Positions 45,333 through 54,841 of a stretch of 64,000 bases of DNA are shown here, one piece after another (position 1 is the stretch's first letter; each line of letters begins with the position of its first letter). This stretch comes from Pacificimonas sp036351775 (GTDB lineage: Bacteria > Pseudomonadota > Alphaproteobacteria > Sphingomonadales > Sphingomonadaceae). Position numbers and translations under genes: made by a program. The notes beneath the pieces were generated by a model that was not told where the DNA came from, searched no databases, and saw only the letters and a list, made by a program, of their open reading frames with translations. The DNA lies in the NCBI GenBank assembly GCA_036351775.1, contig JAZBPX010000066.1, forward strand, positions 62,001 to 126,000, written 5' to 3'.

Positions 45333-46580
45333 CTACTCCGCCCGTAGCAATGGTTCCGTAGGCCGCTCGATCCGCGGCGCATCGCGCGCATGGGGAAGGG
45401 TGAAGGAGACGGTCGTGCCGATACCGACCCGCGACTGAATTTCCATACGGCCGCGGTGGCGTTCGATAATATGCTTCACGATGGCAAGGCCAAGACCGGT
45501 TCCGCCAAGCTCACGGGACCGGCTGGGATCCACCCGGTAGAACCGTTCGGTCAGGCGCGGCAGATGTTCGCTCGAGATCCCCTCGCCCTCGTCTGCGATA
45601 GAAACCCTTACGCCTGTCCCAAGCCGCTCGATTGCGATCGTGACGGGCGCACCGGCCCGACCATATTTCAAGGCGTTCGAGACGAGGTTGCGCAGAACCT
45701 GGAACAGTTGGTCACGGTCGGCAAGGACCGGCGGCAGACCCGCCTCTGCATCAATCACGATCTGCGGACCCTCATCGCCGGACGACAGCTTGAACGTGTC
45801 CGTAAACGCTTCGACCAGCTCCAGGATGTCGGTTCGCGTTCGCGGTTGCAGCGACTTGTTGCGCTCGATTCGCGACAGGGACAGCAGGTCGTCGATCAGC
45901 CGTGTCATACGGCTCGTTTCTTCGCCCATGACCTTCAGGAACCGTTTCCGCGCGGCCTCATCGTCCGCCGCCGGTCCCTGCAGGGTTTCGATAAACCCGC
46001 CAACCGTGGCCAACGGTGTGCGCAGTTCATGGCTGGCGTTGGCGACGAAATCGGACCGCATCACTTCGCTGGCCCGCACAGGCGCTGCGTTCACGAACGT
46101 CAACAGCAGCCGGGCCTCGTCAATCGGCGCGACACGCAGGCGGTAGGGATGCTGTCCGCCGCCAAAGCTTTCCAGGTCGCACTGCTGCTCCTCGCCGGTC
46201 TGGATCGCCGCCTCGACAGCTTCCAGCGCAATCGGATGCCGGATCGCGAGGCGAACATCCTCGGCCAGCGCCGCGCCGATCAGATCGCGCGCCGCCTCGT
46301 TTGCGGCATAAACATCATGGTTCATCGATACCACGAGCGCCGCGTCCGCCAGCGCATCGAGCGATACGGTATCAAGAGACTGGTCTAGGGGCTGTGGCGG
46401 TGCGTCTGCATTCTCTTCGGGTTGCGCTTTCGGCAGGCGCCGCAGAACGCCGGGCAGCAGCATGATCGCGAAGGCTGCCGCGAGGAACGCCAGCGCCGAC
46501 TCGCCCTGGCCGACGGCAAACGCCGCGCAGACAAACAGCGCAAGGATAAGCCAGAACCGGAACGGATATTCGATCAGCAT
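45333..46580 (-). CDS. phoR: Phosphate regulon sensor kinase PhoR
   Basis: Sensor histidine kinase of 415 residues from ATG 46580; an in-frame ATG at 46607 adds nine residues. Two membrane helices lie at about residues 6-25 and 28-45, with little periplasmic sequence. A PAS domain spans about 65-170. The H box is NASHELRTPLATVGGF, the N box VSNALKYG, and the G boxes DEGEGISSEHL and GGTGLGLAIVKHI. It precedes pstC by 161 bases in the same direction. Confidence 0.94.
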   Translation of the reverse strand: MLIEYPFRFWLILALFVCAAFAVGQGESALAFLAAAFAIMLLPGVLRRLPKAQPEENADAPPQPLDQSLDTVSLDALADAALVVSMNHDVYAANEAARDLIGAALAEDVRLAIRHPIALEAVEAAIQTGEEQQCDLESFGGGQHPYRLRVAPIDEARLLLTFVNAAPVRASEVMRSDFVANASHELRTPLATVGGFIETLQGPAADDEAARKRFLKVMGEETSRMTRLIDDLLSLSRIERNKSLQPRTRTDILELVEAFTDTFKLSSGDEGPQIVIDAEAGLPPVLADRDQLFQVLRNLVSNALKYGRAGAPVTIAIERLGTGVRVSIADEGEGISSEHLPRLTERFYRVDPSRSRELGGTGLGLAIVKHIIERHRGRMEIQSRVGIGTTVSFTLPHARDAPRIERPTEPLLRAE

Positions 46581-46739
46581 GGCCGACACTTTCCGGTTTG
46601 CGCGCACGTCCGCAAGGGCGCGTGTACGACCGGGGCCCTTTCATTTTGTCGCCCATGTCTCATATTCGGGCGGAGAATCGAAGTGGGGGTGTCGGAATCC
46701 TTTACGATCGCGCACCGCGACGCTATGTTTCGTCATGAA

Positions 46740-46768
46740 TTTTCAACATTTTGTCATCATGGTATGAT
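46740..46768 (+). promoter_or_regulatory. Putative sigma-70 promoter of the HPr-rel-A-type locus
   Basis: TTTTCA at 46740-46745, a spacer of 17 bases, and TATGAT at 46763-46768. The region is markedly AT-rich compared with its surroundings. Transcription would start near 46775 and leave a leader of about 65 bases before ATG 46841. Confidence 0.55.
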
Positions 46769-46840
46769 TATTGCATGGCAAAGAATAAACCGGATTGCGG
46801 TGTTGCGATGACCGCCGCGAAGAGGGAATATAGTAAGCGC

Positions 46841-47353
46841 ATGAGTAACGAGCAGACCAACCCGCAGACCGAGGACGAGGCCCTTCCCGCGTCCTCCGAT
46901 CGCCGTAAACTGCTCCGCCTGGGCGCGCTCGCCGTACCCGCGGCGGCGACCCTGACCCCGTCCATGGCCATGGCAACCTATGGCGGCGGTGGCGGCGGCG
47001 CCGCTGGCGGTGCGGCGATTTCTTTGATGCTCTGCACCATCCCGATGCCGGCCTATATCGACGAGGATGGCTATCCCGTGGATGGCGACGACATTACGGA
47101 GGCTTACGGCAGCATGTGGTACCACCGCGACGGAGCGTGGCGCCGTGTTTACGCCGGTCCGGACGAGGGCAGCTATGTTGGCGAAACCATCAAGCAGTCC
47201 TCGGAAAACAACTGGGCACCCCCGCCCGGTGTGGACGGCCACGAGTTCGATGCGCATCTGAACTATCTGTACCGCATCGGTACGCGCCAGATTCCGGGCG
47301 CGGGTCTGACCTGCCTCGTATCGCTTCAGAACGGCCTGAACCTACATTTCTAG
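46841..47353 (+). CDS. Exported Gly-rich protein, candidate substrate of the HPr-rel-A-type system
   Basis: A 170-residue protein. The N-terminus has a twin-Arg pair (R21-R22 in SDRRKLLRLG) followed by a hydrophobic Ala-rich stretch that ends at AMA near residue 45, so Tat export is likely. A run of six Gly (48-53) opens the mature part. Residues 70-170 form a compact domain with many acidic and aromatic residues (DEDGYPVDGDD, GSMWYHRDGAWRRVY). Two Cys (C65, C158) could form a disulfide. In-frame upstream ATGs at 46775 and 46808 are possible. The gene is coupled to a PqqD-like chaperone, a kinase and a nucleotidyltransferase. A modified precursor is therefore the best guess, but no homologue is known to me. 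Confidence 0.75.
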   Translation: MSNEQTNPQTEDEALPASSDRRKLLRLGALAVPAAATLTPSMAMATYGGGGGGAAGGAAISLMLCTIPMPAYIDEDGYPVDGDDITEAYGSMWYHRDGAWRRVYAGPDEGSYVGETIKQSSENNWAPPPGVDGHEFDAHLNYLYRIGTRQIPGAGLTCLVSLQNGLNLHF

Positions 47354-47645
47354 CGCCGGGTCGACCTACAGGCTCCGCAGCGATCAGATCCTGATCGAGG
47401 ACCTTGAAGGGCTTACCCTCTGCCACCACCGCCTGTCCGGGGAAACGCACATTCTCTCCGATGAGGGCGCAGCCATCCTGTCGCTGATGTCGGACGCGCC
47501 GGAACCGGTCGCCGACCTGGCGGAACGGCTTGCAAACCAGTTTGAAATCGTTGACCTTGATTCGGGTGACGTGGCCGGTGCGGTCGCGGCGCGTCTGGAT
47601 GAGTTCCGCGCGCTCGGTCTTGTGGAACGGCTCAGGGATACGTGA
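47346..47645 (+). CDS. PqqD-like peptide chaperone of the HPr-rel-A system (non-canonical start)
   Basis: A 99-residue PqqD-family protein, the fold used as a RiPP recognition element that binds leader peptides. The segment RLRSDQILIEDLEGLTL is followed by LSGETHILSDEGAAIL, the family signature, then the helical ADLAERLANQFEI and EFRALGLVERL. The reading frame opens after a TGA at 47337. No ATG, GTG or TTG occurs before the conserved part; the first ATG is internal at codon 48. ATT 47346, which lies inside the end of the previous gene, is the best candidate start, as in infC-type AUU initiation. The stop overlaps the GTG of the kinase gene (GTGA). Confidence 0.82.
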   Translation: MSSAGSTYRLRSDQILIEDLEGLTLCHHRLSGETHILSDEGAAILSLMSDAPEPVADLAERLANQFEIVDLDSGDVAGAVAARLDEFRALGLVERLRDT

Positions 47646-48514
47646 AGACACATCGCTTCCAGATCGGCCCGGCAGTCTTTGAAATCAGATCGTCGGTTCG
47701 CGGTCTGGTAGCGAAAACGGCGCAGCTTTACCGTGATTATCCGCAGGACTTCTCTGGCAAGGTCATCGACTTCGCCGTCAGCGCCGAACCGCCCTCGCTC
47801 CTTCGCCGGGTCTACAAGCCGAACCTCATCTACGGCGGCGATTTTACACTCGAGGATATCGTTCCGGTGGAACGCCGCCTTGGGGTCCTCGGCTTTGAAA
47901 TGGCGATCAACCTTCAGATGGCGCTCGGATATCTGCGCCATATCGTCATTCACGCCGCGTCCGCCGCAAAGAACGGCGACGCGGTCCTGATCACCGGCGA
48001 ATCGGGTGCGGGGAAATCGACGCTCAGCGCCCTTCTCAGCTATTCGGCGGACTGGCGCCACATGGGCGATGAGCTTGCCCTCGTCACGCTTGAGGACGAT
48101 CCCATGCTCGTCCCCTACCCCCGCCCCATCGGCCTGAAGAACGAATCCGTCGCCGAAATGCAGGCCCGCGCGCCAGAGGACCGGTTTGGCCCGCTTCTGA
48201 CCGGGTCGGTAAAGGGCGATGTTCGCCACCTGCTGCCGCCGCGACCAGCAATCGATGCCATGCTGGAACCCGCCCGACCACGGCTGATCCTAAGCCCCCG
48301 CTTCAGGGTCGGCGCGCAGCCGGAGTATCGCGAGATGACCCAGTCGGAGGCCTATGTTCGCCTGTCGGGTGCCTCCACCAACCAGCTTCGCCTCGGCGAA
48401 ACCGGTTTCCGCGCGCTGGTCGGCCTTGTGAAGGGCGCGAAGGCCTATGACATCACCTACGGCTCCAGCGAACAGGCGCTCGCTCTCGTCGATGAACTCT
48501 GGGCACAGGCATGA
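47642..48514 (+). CDS. HprK-related kinase A
   Basis: A 290-residue protein of the HPr(Ser)-kinase-like P-loop family (HprK-rel-A). Walker A GESGAGKST is at residues 119-127, with DE at 143-144 (HMGDELALV) in the place of the second carboxylate pair of HprK. The PYPRPIGLKNES segment follows, as in related kinases. True HprK N-terminal and HPr-binding features are absent, and there is no HPr gene nearby, so the substrate should be different. HprK-like kinases phosphorylate C-terminal Ser of some lasso peptides. Starts with GTG in a GTGA overlap and ends in an ATGA overlap. Confidence 0.88.
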   Translation: MKTHRFQIGPAVFEIRSSVRGLVAKTAQLYRDYPQDFSGKVIDFAVSAEPPSLLRRVYKPNLIYGGDFTLEDIVPVERRLGVLGFEMAINLQMALGYLRHIVIHAASAAKNGDAVLITGESGAGKSTLSALLSYSADWRHMGDELALVTLEDDPMLVPYPRPIGLKNESVAEMQARAPEDRFGPLLTGSVKGDVRHLLPPRPAIDAMLEPARPRLILSPRFRVGAQPEYREMTQSEAYVRLSGASTNQLRLGETGFRALVGLVKGAKAYDITYGSSEQALALVDELWAQA

Positions 48515-49599
48515 CAAAGCCGCCCGCCGATCTCCTCTACCGCTGCCTTCGCCGTCCAAACTATGCGGAACGCGTCCGGCCAGAAGACTGGAACTGGCTG
48601 ATCCGCGTTGCCCGCCATGAACGCCTGCTCGGGACCCTCGCGCTGCGCGTTGCCCATGTGAACATGCCGGCAATGGCGCGCGATTTGCTGGAGGAGGCGC
48701 GGCTCGACGCCGAACGCGGGCAGGACCGGATCCGGTTTGAAATCCACCGCATGGCCGAGGCGCTGGCTGACCAGGACTTTCCCGTCGTCCTCCTGAAGGG
48801 CGGCGCCTATCTGATGGCGGACCTTCCCGCTCTTCCGGGGCGGGAGATCGGCGACCTCGACATTCTCGTGCCGGAGGGCCGTATCGACGATGCCGAGGCT
48901 GCGCTGAAGGAAGCGGGCTGGAAATCGGTGAAGGCGCGCGGCGATTATGACGATCACTATTACCGGGAGTGGATGCACGAGTTGCCGCCGCTCGCCCACA
49001 AGACCCGCGGCAATGTCATCGACCTTCATCACAACATTCTGCCAAGAACCGCCCGGCTGAAACCGGACATCGACGGAATGATTGCCCGCGCCGTTCCCAT
49101 CACGGCCGATCTACACATCCTGGCACCGGCGGACATGATCATCCACGCGGCAATCCACTGTGCCTATGACGGCGATTTTCACGGCGGCGCACGCAATTTA
49201 TGGGACATCGACCGGCTGGTCCGCCATTTTGCCGCCGAGCATACCGCCTTCTGGGCCCAGCTGGAAACGCAGGCCCGCGCGCAAGGCATCATGCAGCCGG
49301 TGCGCCGCGCACTGACGCTAACCAATCACTTCTATGAAACACCGATTGTCGGCGCCTTCCGCAAGATAAAGGGTCTTGTGGACAGCGCCGCCATTCGCAA
49401 GCTTACGGCTCACGGCCCCTACGGCGAGCCAAAGGGCGGCCTGCGCTCGTTCTTCCTCTACCTGCGCGGTCACTGGCTGCGCATGCCGCCGCTGATGCTG
49501 GCGAAACACCTGTTCACCAAATGGCGGGCGCGGCGCGCCGAAGCGCGTCTGGAAGCCGATCGAAAGAAGGCACCCGTTCAGCCGCCACCATCTCGCTAA
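48511..49599 (+). CDS. Nucleotidyltransferase family protein (NTP_transf_5-like)
   Basis: A 362-residue protein of the polymerase-beta-type nucleotidyltransferase superfamily. The core motifs are VVLLKGGAYL (residues 92-101) and GDLDILV with D115 and D117, which should bind metal. The HLLG-type N-terminal helices (HERLLGTLALRV) and a central NVIDLHHNI strand are typical of this family. The C-terminus is basic. It is the last gene of the coupled cassette and overlaps convergent gph by 86 bases. It may transfer a nucleotide or sugar phosphate to the kinase product; this is inferred from the cassette only. Confidence 0.85.
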   Translation: MTKPPADLLYRCLRRPNYAERVRPEDWNWLIRVARHERLLGTLALRVAHVNMPAMARDLLEEARLDAERGQDRIRFEIHRMAEALADQDFPVVLLKGGAYLMADLPALPGREIGDLDILVPEGRIDDAEAALKEAGWKSVKARGDYDDHYYREWMHELPPLAHKTRGNVIDLHHNILPRTARLKPDIDGMIARAVPITADLHILAPADMIIHAAIHCAYDGDFHGGARNLWDIDRLVRHFAAEHTAFWAQLETQARAQGIMQPVRRALTLTNHFYETPIVGAFRKIKGLVDSAAIRKLTAHGPYGEPKGGLRSFFLYLRGHWLRMPPLMLAKHLFTKWRARRAEARLEADRKKAPVQPPPSR

Positions 49600-50194
49600 G
49601 CGGAATGTCCGCATAGCCGCAGGTCAGCAGCACGAACGGTACCCCTGCGGCATCCGCCGCCCGCGAATCGGCGCTCGAATCGCCCACGAACACCGCGCGT
49701 TCCGGATCGCCGCCGGATCGCCGGATCGTCTCCGTCAGATGCTGCGGGTCCGGCTTCTTCATCGTCAGCGTATCGCCGCCGACGATCGCAGCGAACCGCT
49801 CGCGCCAGCCCAGCGCATCGACCAGCGCGCAGGCCAGCGCTTCGGGTTTGTTGGTGCAGATCGACAGAACCGCCTCGTCCGCCAGCGCATCGAGCACCGC
49901 TTCCACCCCGTCCCAAGGCCGCGACTGGTCGCAAATGTTCGCCGCATAATGCTCTAGGAACAGCGGCAGGCCCTCATCCACCATCGCCGCGGAGCCGCCG
50001 CCCGTCAGCGCCAGGCCCTTCTCGATCGTCCGCCGCGCCCCGTAGCCAACCATGTCCCGCACCGCGTCCGTCTCGACCCGCGGCCGCCCGAAATGCGCCA
50101 GCACGGCGTTCATCGCGCCTGCAAGGTCGGGCGCGGTATCGACGAGCGTCCCGTCGAGGTCGAAGCAGATGGCGGGCTTTGGGGGCTTGGTCAT
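49514..50194 (-). CDS. gph: Phosphoglycolate phosphatase
   Basis: HAD-superfamily phosphatase that removes 2-phosphoglycolate, 226 residues. Motif I is FDLDGTLVDTAPDL, motif II the T/N segment SICTNKP, motif III KKPDPQHL and motif IV VFVGDSSADSRAA. ATG 50194 is the homology-supported start. Its 3' end overlaps the nucleotidyltransferase gene on the other strand by 86 bases. Confidence 0.92.
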   Translation of the reverse strand: MTKPPKPAICFDLDGTLVDTAPDLAGAMNAVLAHFGRPRVETDAVRDMVGYGARRTIEKGLALTGGGSAAMVDEGLPLFLEHYAANICDQSRPWDGVEAVLDALADEAVLSICTNKPEALACALVDALGWRERFAAIVGGDTLTMKKPDPQHLTETIRRSGGDPERAVFVGDSSADSRAADAAGVPFVLLTCGYADIPLSEMVAAERVPSFDRLPDALRRAAPAIW

Positions 50195-50279
50195 CACGCG
50201 CGGCTTGTAGAAGTGACGCGGCTTTCTCAATAGGCGGGGCGCAATGGGCGCAGGGCGCTTGGACAAGGAGGGATTTTCG

Positions 50280-51635
50280 ATGACGTCTCGACCGATCGCG
50301 GCAGTGATCCTCGCCGCGGGCAAGGGCACCCGGATGAAGTCCGACCTGCACAAGGTCCTGCACCCTGTCGGCGGGCAGCCCATGCTCCTGAAGCTCATCA
50401 GCGAGTTCGGCCATCTCGACCTCAAGAAAAGCGTTGTCGTCGTCGGCGCCGATGCCGAGTCCGTTCGCGGCGCTGCGGAAGCTGACGGTGTCTCCTTCGC
50501 CTACCAGACGGAGCAGCTCGGCACCGCCCACGCCGCCCTCCAGGCCAGGGACGCGCTCGCGGGTTTCGACGGCGATGTGCTGATCTGCTTCGGCGACGTC
50601 CCGCTTCTGAAGGCCGCTACGGTCGAGCGTATGCAGCAGCGTCTGGTCGCCGATGACGCACCGGCCTGCGTCGTGCTCGGCTTCCGCCCCCAAGACCCGA
50701 AAGCCTATGGCCGCGTCATCGCCGACGATCATGGCCGCATCGAGAAAATGGTAGAGTACAAGGACGCGAGCGATACCGAGCGCGCGTGCACGCTCTGCAA
50801 TGCGGGCCCCCTGATGGCGCGCGGATCGGAGGTTTTCAACCTTCTCGCCCGGATCTCCAACGACAACGCTCAAGGCGAATACTACCTGCCCTATCTCGTG
50901 AATGTCGCCGCCGCCGATGGTCGCCGCAGCGCCGTTGTCGAAGCGCCGGAACGCGAAGTCGCTGGCGTCAACGACCGCCGCGACCTCGCGCGTGCCGAAG
51001 CGCTGTTTCAGGAGGAGCAGCGCGAGGCGATGATGGTCGCCGGCGTCTCCCTCCGCGCGCCCGAAACGGTCTTCTTCAGCTACGACACGCAAATTGCCAG
51101 CGACGTCGTTGTCGAGCCGAACGTCGTCTTCGGACCCGGCGTGACGGTCGAAAGCGGCGCCAACATCCGCGCCTTCAGCCATATCGAGGGCGCCCATATC
51201 GGCCCGGACTGCGAAGTCGGCCCCTATGCCCGGCTCCGCCCCGGCGCGAAGCTGGAACGCGGCGCGAAGATCGGCAATTTCGTCGAGATGAAGAAGGCGA
51301 CGCTCGGAGAGGGCGCGAAGGCGAACCACCTCACCTATCTTGGCGATGCCGACGTCGGCCCGCGCGCCAACATCGGTGCAGGCACCATCACCTGCAATTA
51401 CGACGGCTTCTTCAAGTACAGAACGGAAATCGGAGCAGACGCCTTCATCGGCTCCAACTCCGCTCTCGTTGCGCCAGTAAGAATCGGCAGCGAAGCCATC
51501 GTCGGCGCCGGCTCCACAGTCACCAGCGACGTCGCCGACGGCGACCTTCGCCTCGAACGCGCGGACCAGGCGGACAAACCCGGTTGGGCCGCCCGCTTCC
51601 GCAAGGCCATGGCAGAGAAAAAGGCGCGCGGTTGA
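50280..51635 (+). CDS. glmU: Bifunctional GlcNAc-1-phosphate uridyltransferase / GlcN-1-phosphate acetyltransferase
   Basis: Makes UDP-GlcNAc for peptidoglycan and lipid A. It has 451 residues. N-terminal uridyltransferase: AVILAAGKGTRMKSDLHKVL, then YQTEQLGTAHA and CFGDVPLL. C-terminal left-handed beta-helix with the acetyltransferase residues near IGNFVEMKKATLGEGAKANHL and GAGTITCNYDG. ATG 50280 follows a GGAGG site. glmS lies 771 bases downstream, with a toxin-antitoxin pair between them. Confidence 0.97.
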   Translation: MTSRPIAAVILAAGKGTRMKSDLHKVLHPVGGQPMLLKLISEFGHLDLKKSVVVVGADAESVRGAAEADGVSFAYQTEQLGTAHAALQARDALAGFDGDVLICFGDVPLLKAATVERMQQRLVADDAPACVVLGFRPQDPKAYGRVIADDHGRIEKMVEYKDASDTERACTLCNAGPLMARGSEVFNLLARISNDNAQGEYYLPYLVNVAAADGRRSAVVEAPEREVAGVNDRRDLARAEALFQEEQREAMMVAGVSLRAPETVFFSYDTQIASDVVVEPNVVFGPGVTVESGANIRAFSHIEGAHIGPDCEVGPYARLRPGAKLERGAKIGNFVEMKKATLGEGAKANHLTYLGDADVGPRANIGAGTITCNYDGFFKYRTEIGADAFIGSNSALVAPVRIGSEAIVGAGSTVTSDVADGDLRLERADQADKPGWAARFRKAMAEKKARG

Positions 51636-51641
51636 ACCCCG

Positions 51642-51664
51642 GTATATACCCGCTATATATATCC
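51642..51664 (+). promoter_or_regulatory. AT-rich operator/promoter of the toxin-antitoxin pair
   Basis: The sequence ggtatataccc is followed by gctatatatatccc, two similar half sites in a GC-rich context, directly before the antitoxin ATG at 51668. The tatata core could serve as a -10 box as well as an RHH operator. Confidence 0.5.
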
Positions 51665-51667
51665 CTT

Positions 51668-52024
51668 ATGAAGATCCTCTCGAACATCCCTGACGACGAT
51701 GTCGCCTGGCTCGATAAACAGGCCAAGGCCCGCGGCACCTCCCGCGCCGCCCTCCTGCGAGAGGCGGTCGCTGAGTATCGGGCCGACGCCAGAAAGGCCG
51801 ACGTCGATGCCATCCGCTCGATTTTTGGCATCTGGAAGGATCGCGATGACATCGGCGACGGCGTGGAGGAACAGCGCCGCATGCGCGCCGAATGGACCCG
51901 GCCCTGGGATGATGACTACGAAGAGGTTCGGGCCGAGTTTCCGGACCTTTTCGACGAAGAAGACGACCGTCAGCGGGACATCTACAAATCGCTATCGAAT
52001 ACACGTTCGACGCCAACATCCTGA
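51668..52024 (+). CDS. VapB-like ribbon-helix-helix antitoxin
   Basis: A 118-residue protein. The N-terminal RHH domain is MKILSNIPDDDVAWLDKQAK, then GTSRAALLREAVAEY. The C-terminal half is strongly acidic (DDDYEEVRAEFPDLFDEEDD), as expected of a disordered region that wraps and inhibits a toxin. It is coded in an overlap with the PIN toxin gene. Length is above the usual 75-90 residues of VapB. Confidence 0.82.
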   Translation: MKILSNIPDDDVAWLDKQAKARGTSRAALLREAVAEYRADARKADVDAIRSIFGIWKDRDDIGDGVEEQRRMRAEWTRPWDDDYEEVRAEFPDLFDEEDDRQRDIYKSLSNTRSTPTS

Positions 52025-52371
52025 TCGACGGGCTACGCGGTCACCGCGAAGCTGACGACGTGATTCTGAAGGCCGCCGAAGAGACAGAGCGCCTTTGGAT
52101 CAGCAGGATCGTATGGATCGAAGTCCTTTCGCGCGGCGAAGGCGAAGAGCTGGCGCTTATCCGTCATGCCCTGGACGGCTATTTGATCGAGGAAGTGGAT
52201 AGCGAAATCGCCGAGCGTGCCGCCGCGCTTCGCCGCGAGCGACGCCGGCTGAAAACCCCCGACGCCATCATCCTCGCCACCGCGCAGCTGCACGGGCGTA
52301 CGCTCGTCACCCGAAACACCCGGGATTTTTCGGCAGATATGCCGGGCATCCTGATTCCCTACACGCTATAG
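51988..52371 (+). CDS. VapC-like PIN-domain toxin (non-canonical start)
   Basis: PIN-domain ribonuclease toxin of up to 127 residues. The four acidic positions are visible: D8 in YTFDANILIDGL, E45 in VWIEVL, D92 in KTPDAIILATA and N110/D113 in RNTRDF. The conserved first strand lies before the first canonical start (GTG 52060). No ATG, GTG or TTG precedes it in frame after the stop at 51913. ATC 51988 or 51994 fits the usual N-terminus. The coding sequence overlaps the end of the antitoxin gene by 37 bases, so expression is likely coupled. A frameshift from the antitoxin frame is another option. Confidence 0.82.
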   Translation: MAIEYTFDANILIDGLRGHREADDVILKAAEETERLWISRIVWIEVLSRGEGEELALIRHALDGYLIEEVDSEIAERAAALRRERRRLKTPDAIILATAQLHGRTLVTRNTRDFSADMPGILIPYTL

Positions 52372-52406
52372 GCCCGCAAAATCAGGGCTGAAGACAGGAG
52401 CGCGCC

Positions 52407-54233
<1,827 letters not shown>

Positions 54234-54329
54234 CCGTCAGGCCCTCTGTGGTGACTGCCAATGCGGCGCGGTACAATTCACGGTTCAGGCGATGCGCCCC
54301 TTCGCGTTCTCGACAACGAATAGCCAGCG

Positions 54330-54701
54330 CTAGCCCGTCGGCGCATGCGCCCGCAGCATCGCTTCCAGCGCGTCCAGGCTGAACGGCTTCGACACCACCG
54401 GCGTCCCTGCCAGGCTGTCAGGCAGGCCGATGTCATCGCCGTAGCCGGTGGCAAAGATGACCGGCACGCCGCGCTGTTTCAGGATTTCCGCGACCGGCAC
54501 GCTGCGCTCGCCATTCAGATTGACGTCGAGCAGTGCCAGGTCCGCCTCGCTGTCTCTCGCGAGGGCGACGGCCTCCGTCAGGGTCATGGCCGGTCCGACC
54601 ACGTCCCAGCCCATATCCTCGGCCAGCGCTTCTAAGGACATCAGCACCAGCGCATTGTCCTCTGCGATCAGGATGCGCGTTTTCGCCGAACCGTCCGTCA
54701 T
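54330..54701 (-). CDS. Single-domain response regulator
   Basis: A 123-residue stand-alone receiver domain. The acidic pocket is IAEDN, the phosphoacceptor is D59 (LALLDVNLNG), Thr is replaced by the ATG of FATGYGDD, and K lies in VSKPF. The pattern VNLNGE...ATGYG is typical of the stress-response or FixJ/CheY-like receivers associated with HWE kinases in Alphaproteobacteria. No kinase gene is adjacent. ATG 54701 is preferred to 54710. Confidence 0.85.
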   Translation of the reverse strand: MTDGSAKTRILIAEDNALVLMSLEALAEDMGWDVVGPAMTLTEAVALARDSEADLALLDVNLNGERSVPVAEILKQRGVPVIFATGYGDDIGLPDSLAGTPVVSKPFSLDALEAMLRAHAPTG

Positions 54702-54841
54702 ACGCTTCACCCCGTTCCGTCTTTTCGGCCCGCCATTCTCCTGCGGCGGTCTCTTGACGTTCAGGCTTGGCCAATGTCAGCCCGCCGTGCAAGCCATCCT
54801 GCACCGCTTTCATTACGAACAGACAACAAGGCCCCGCATCC

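Noticed and set aside
52372..52406. glmS ribozyme
   Set aside because: Only 35 bases separate glmS from the preceding gene, far less than the ribozyme needs, and it is typical of Firmicutes.
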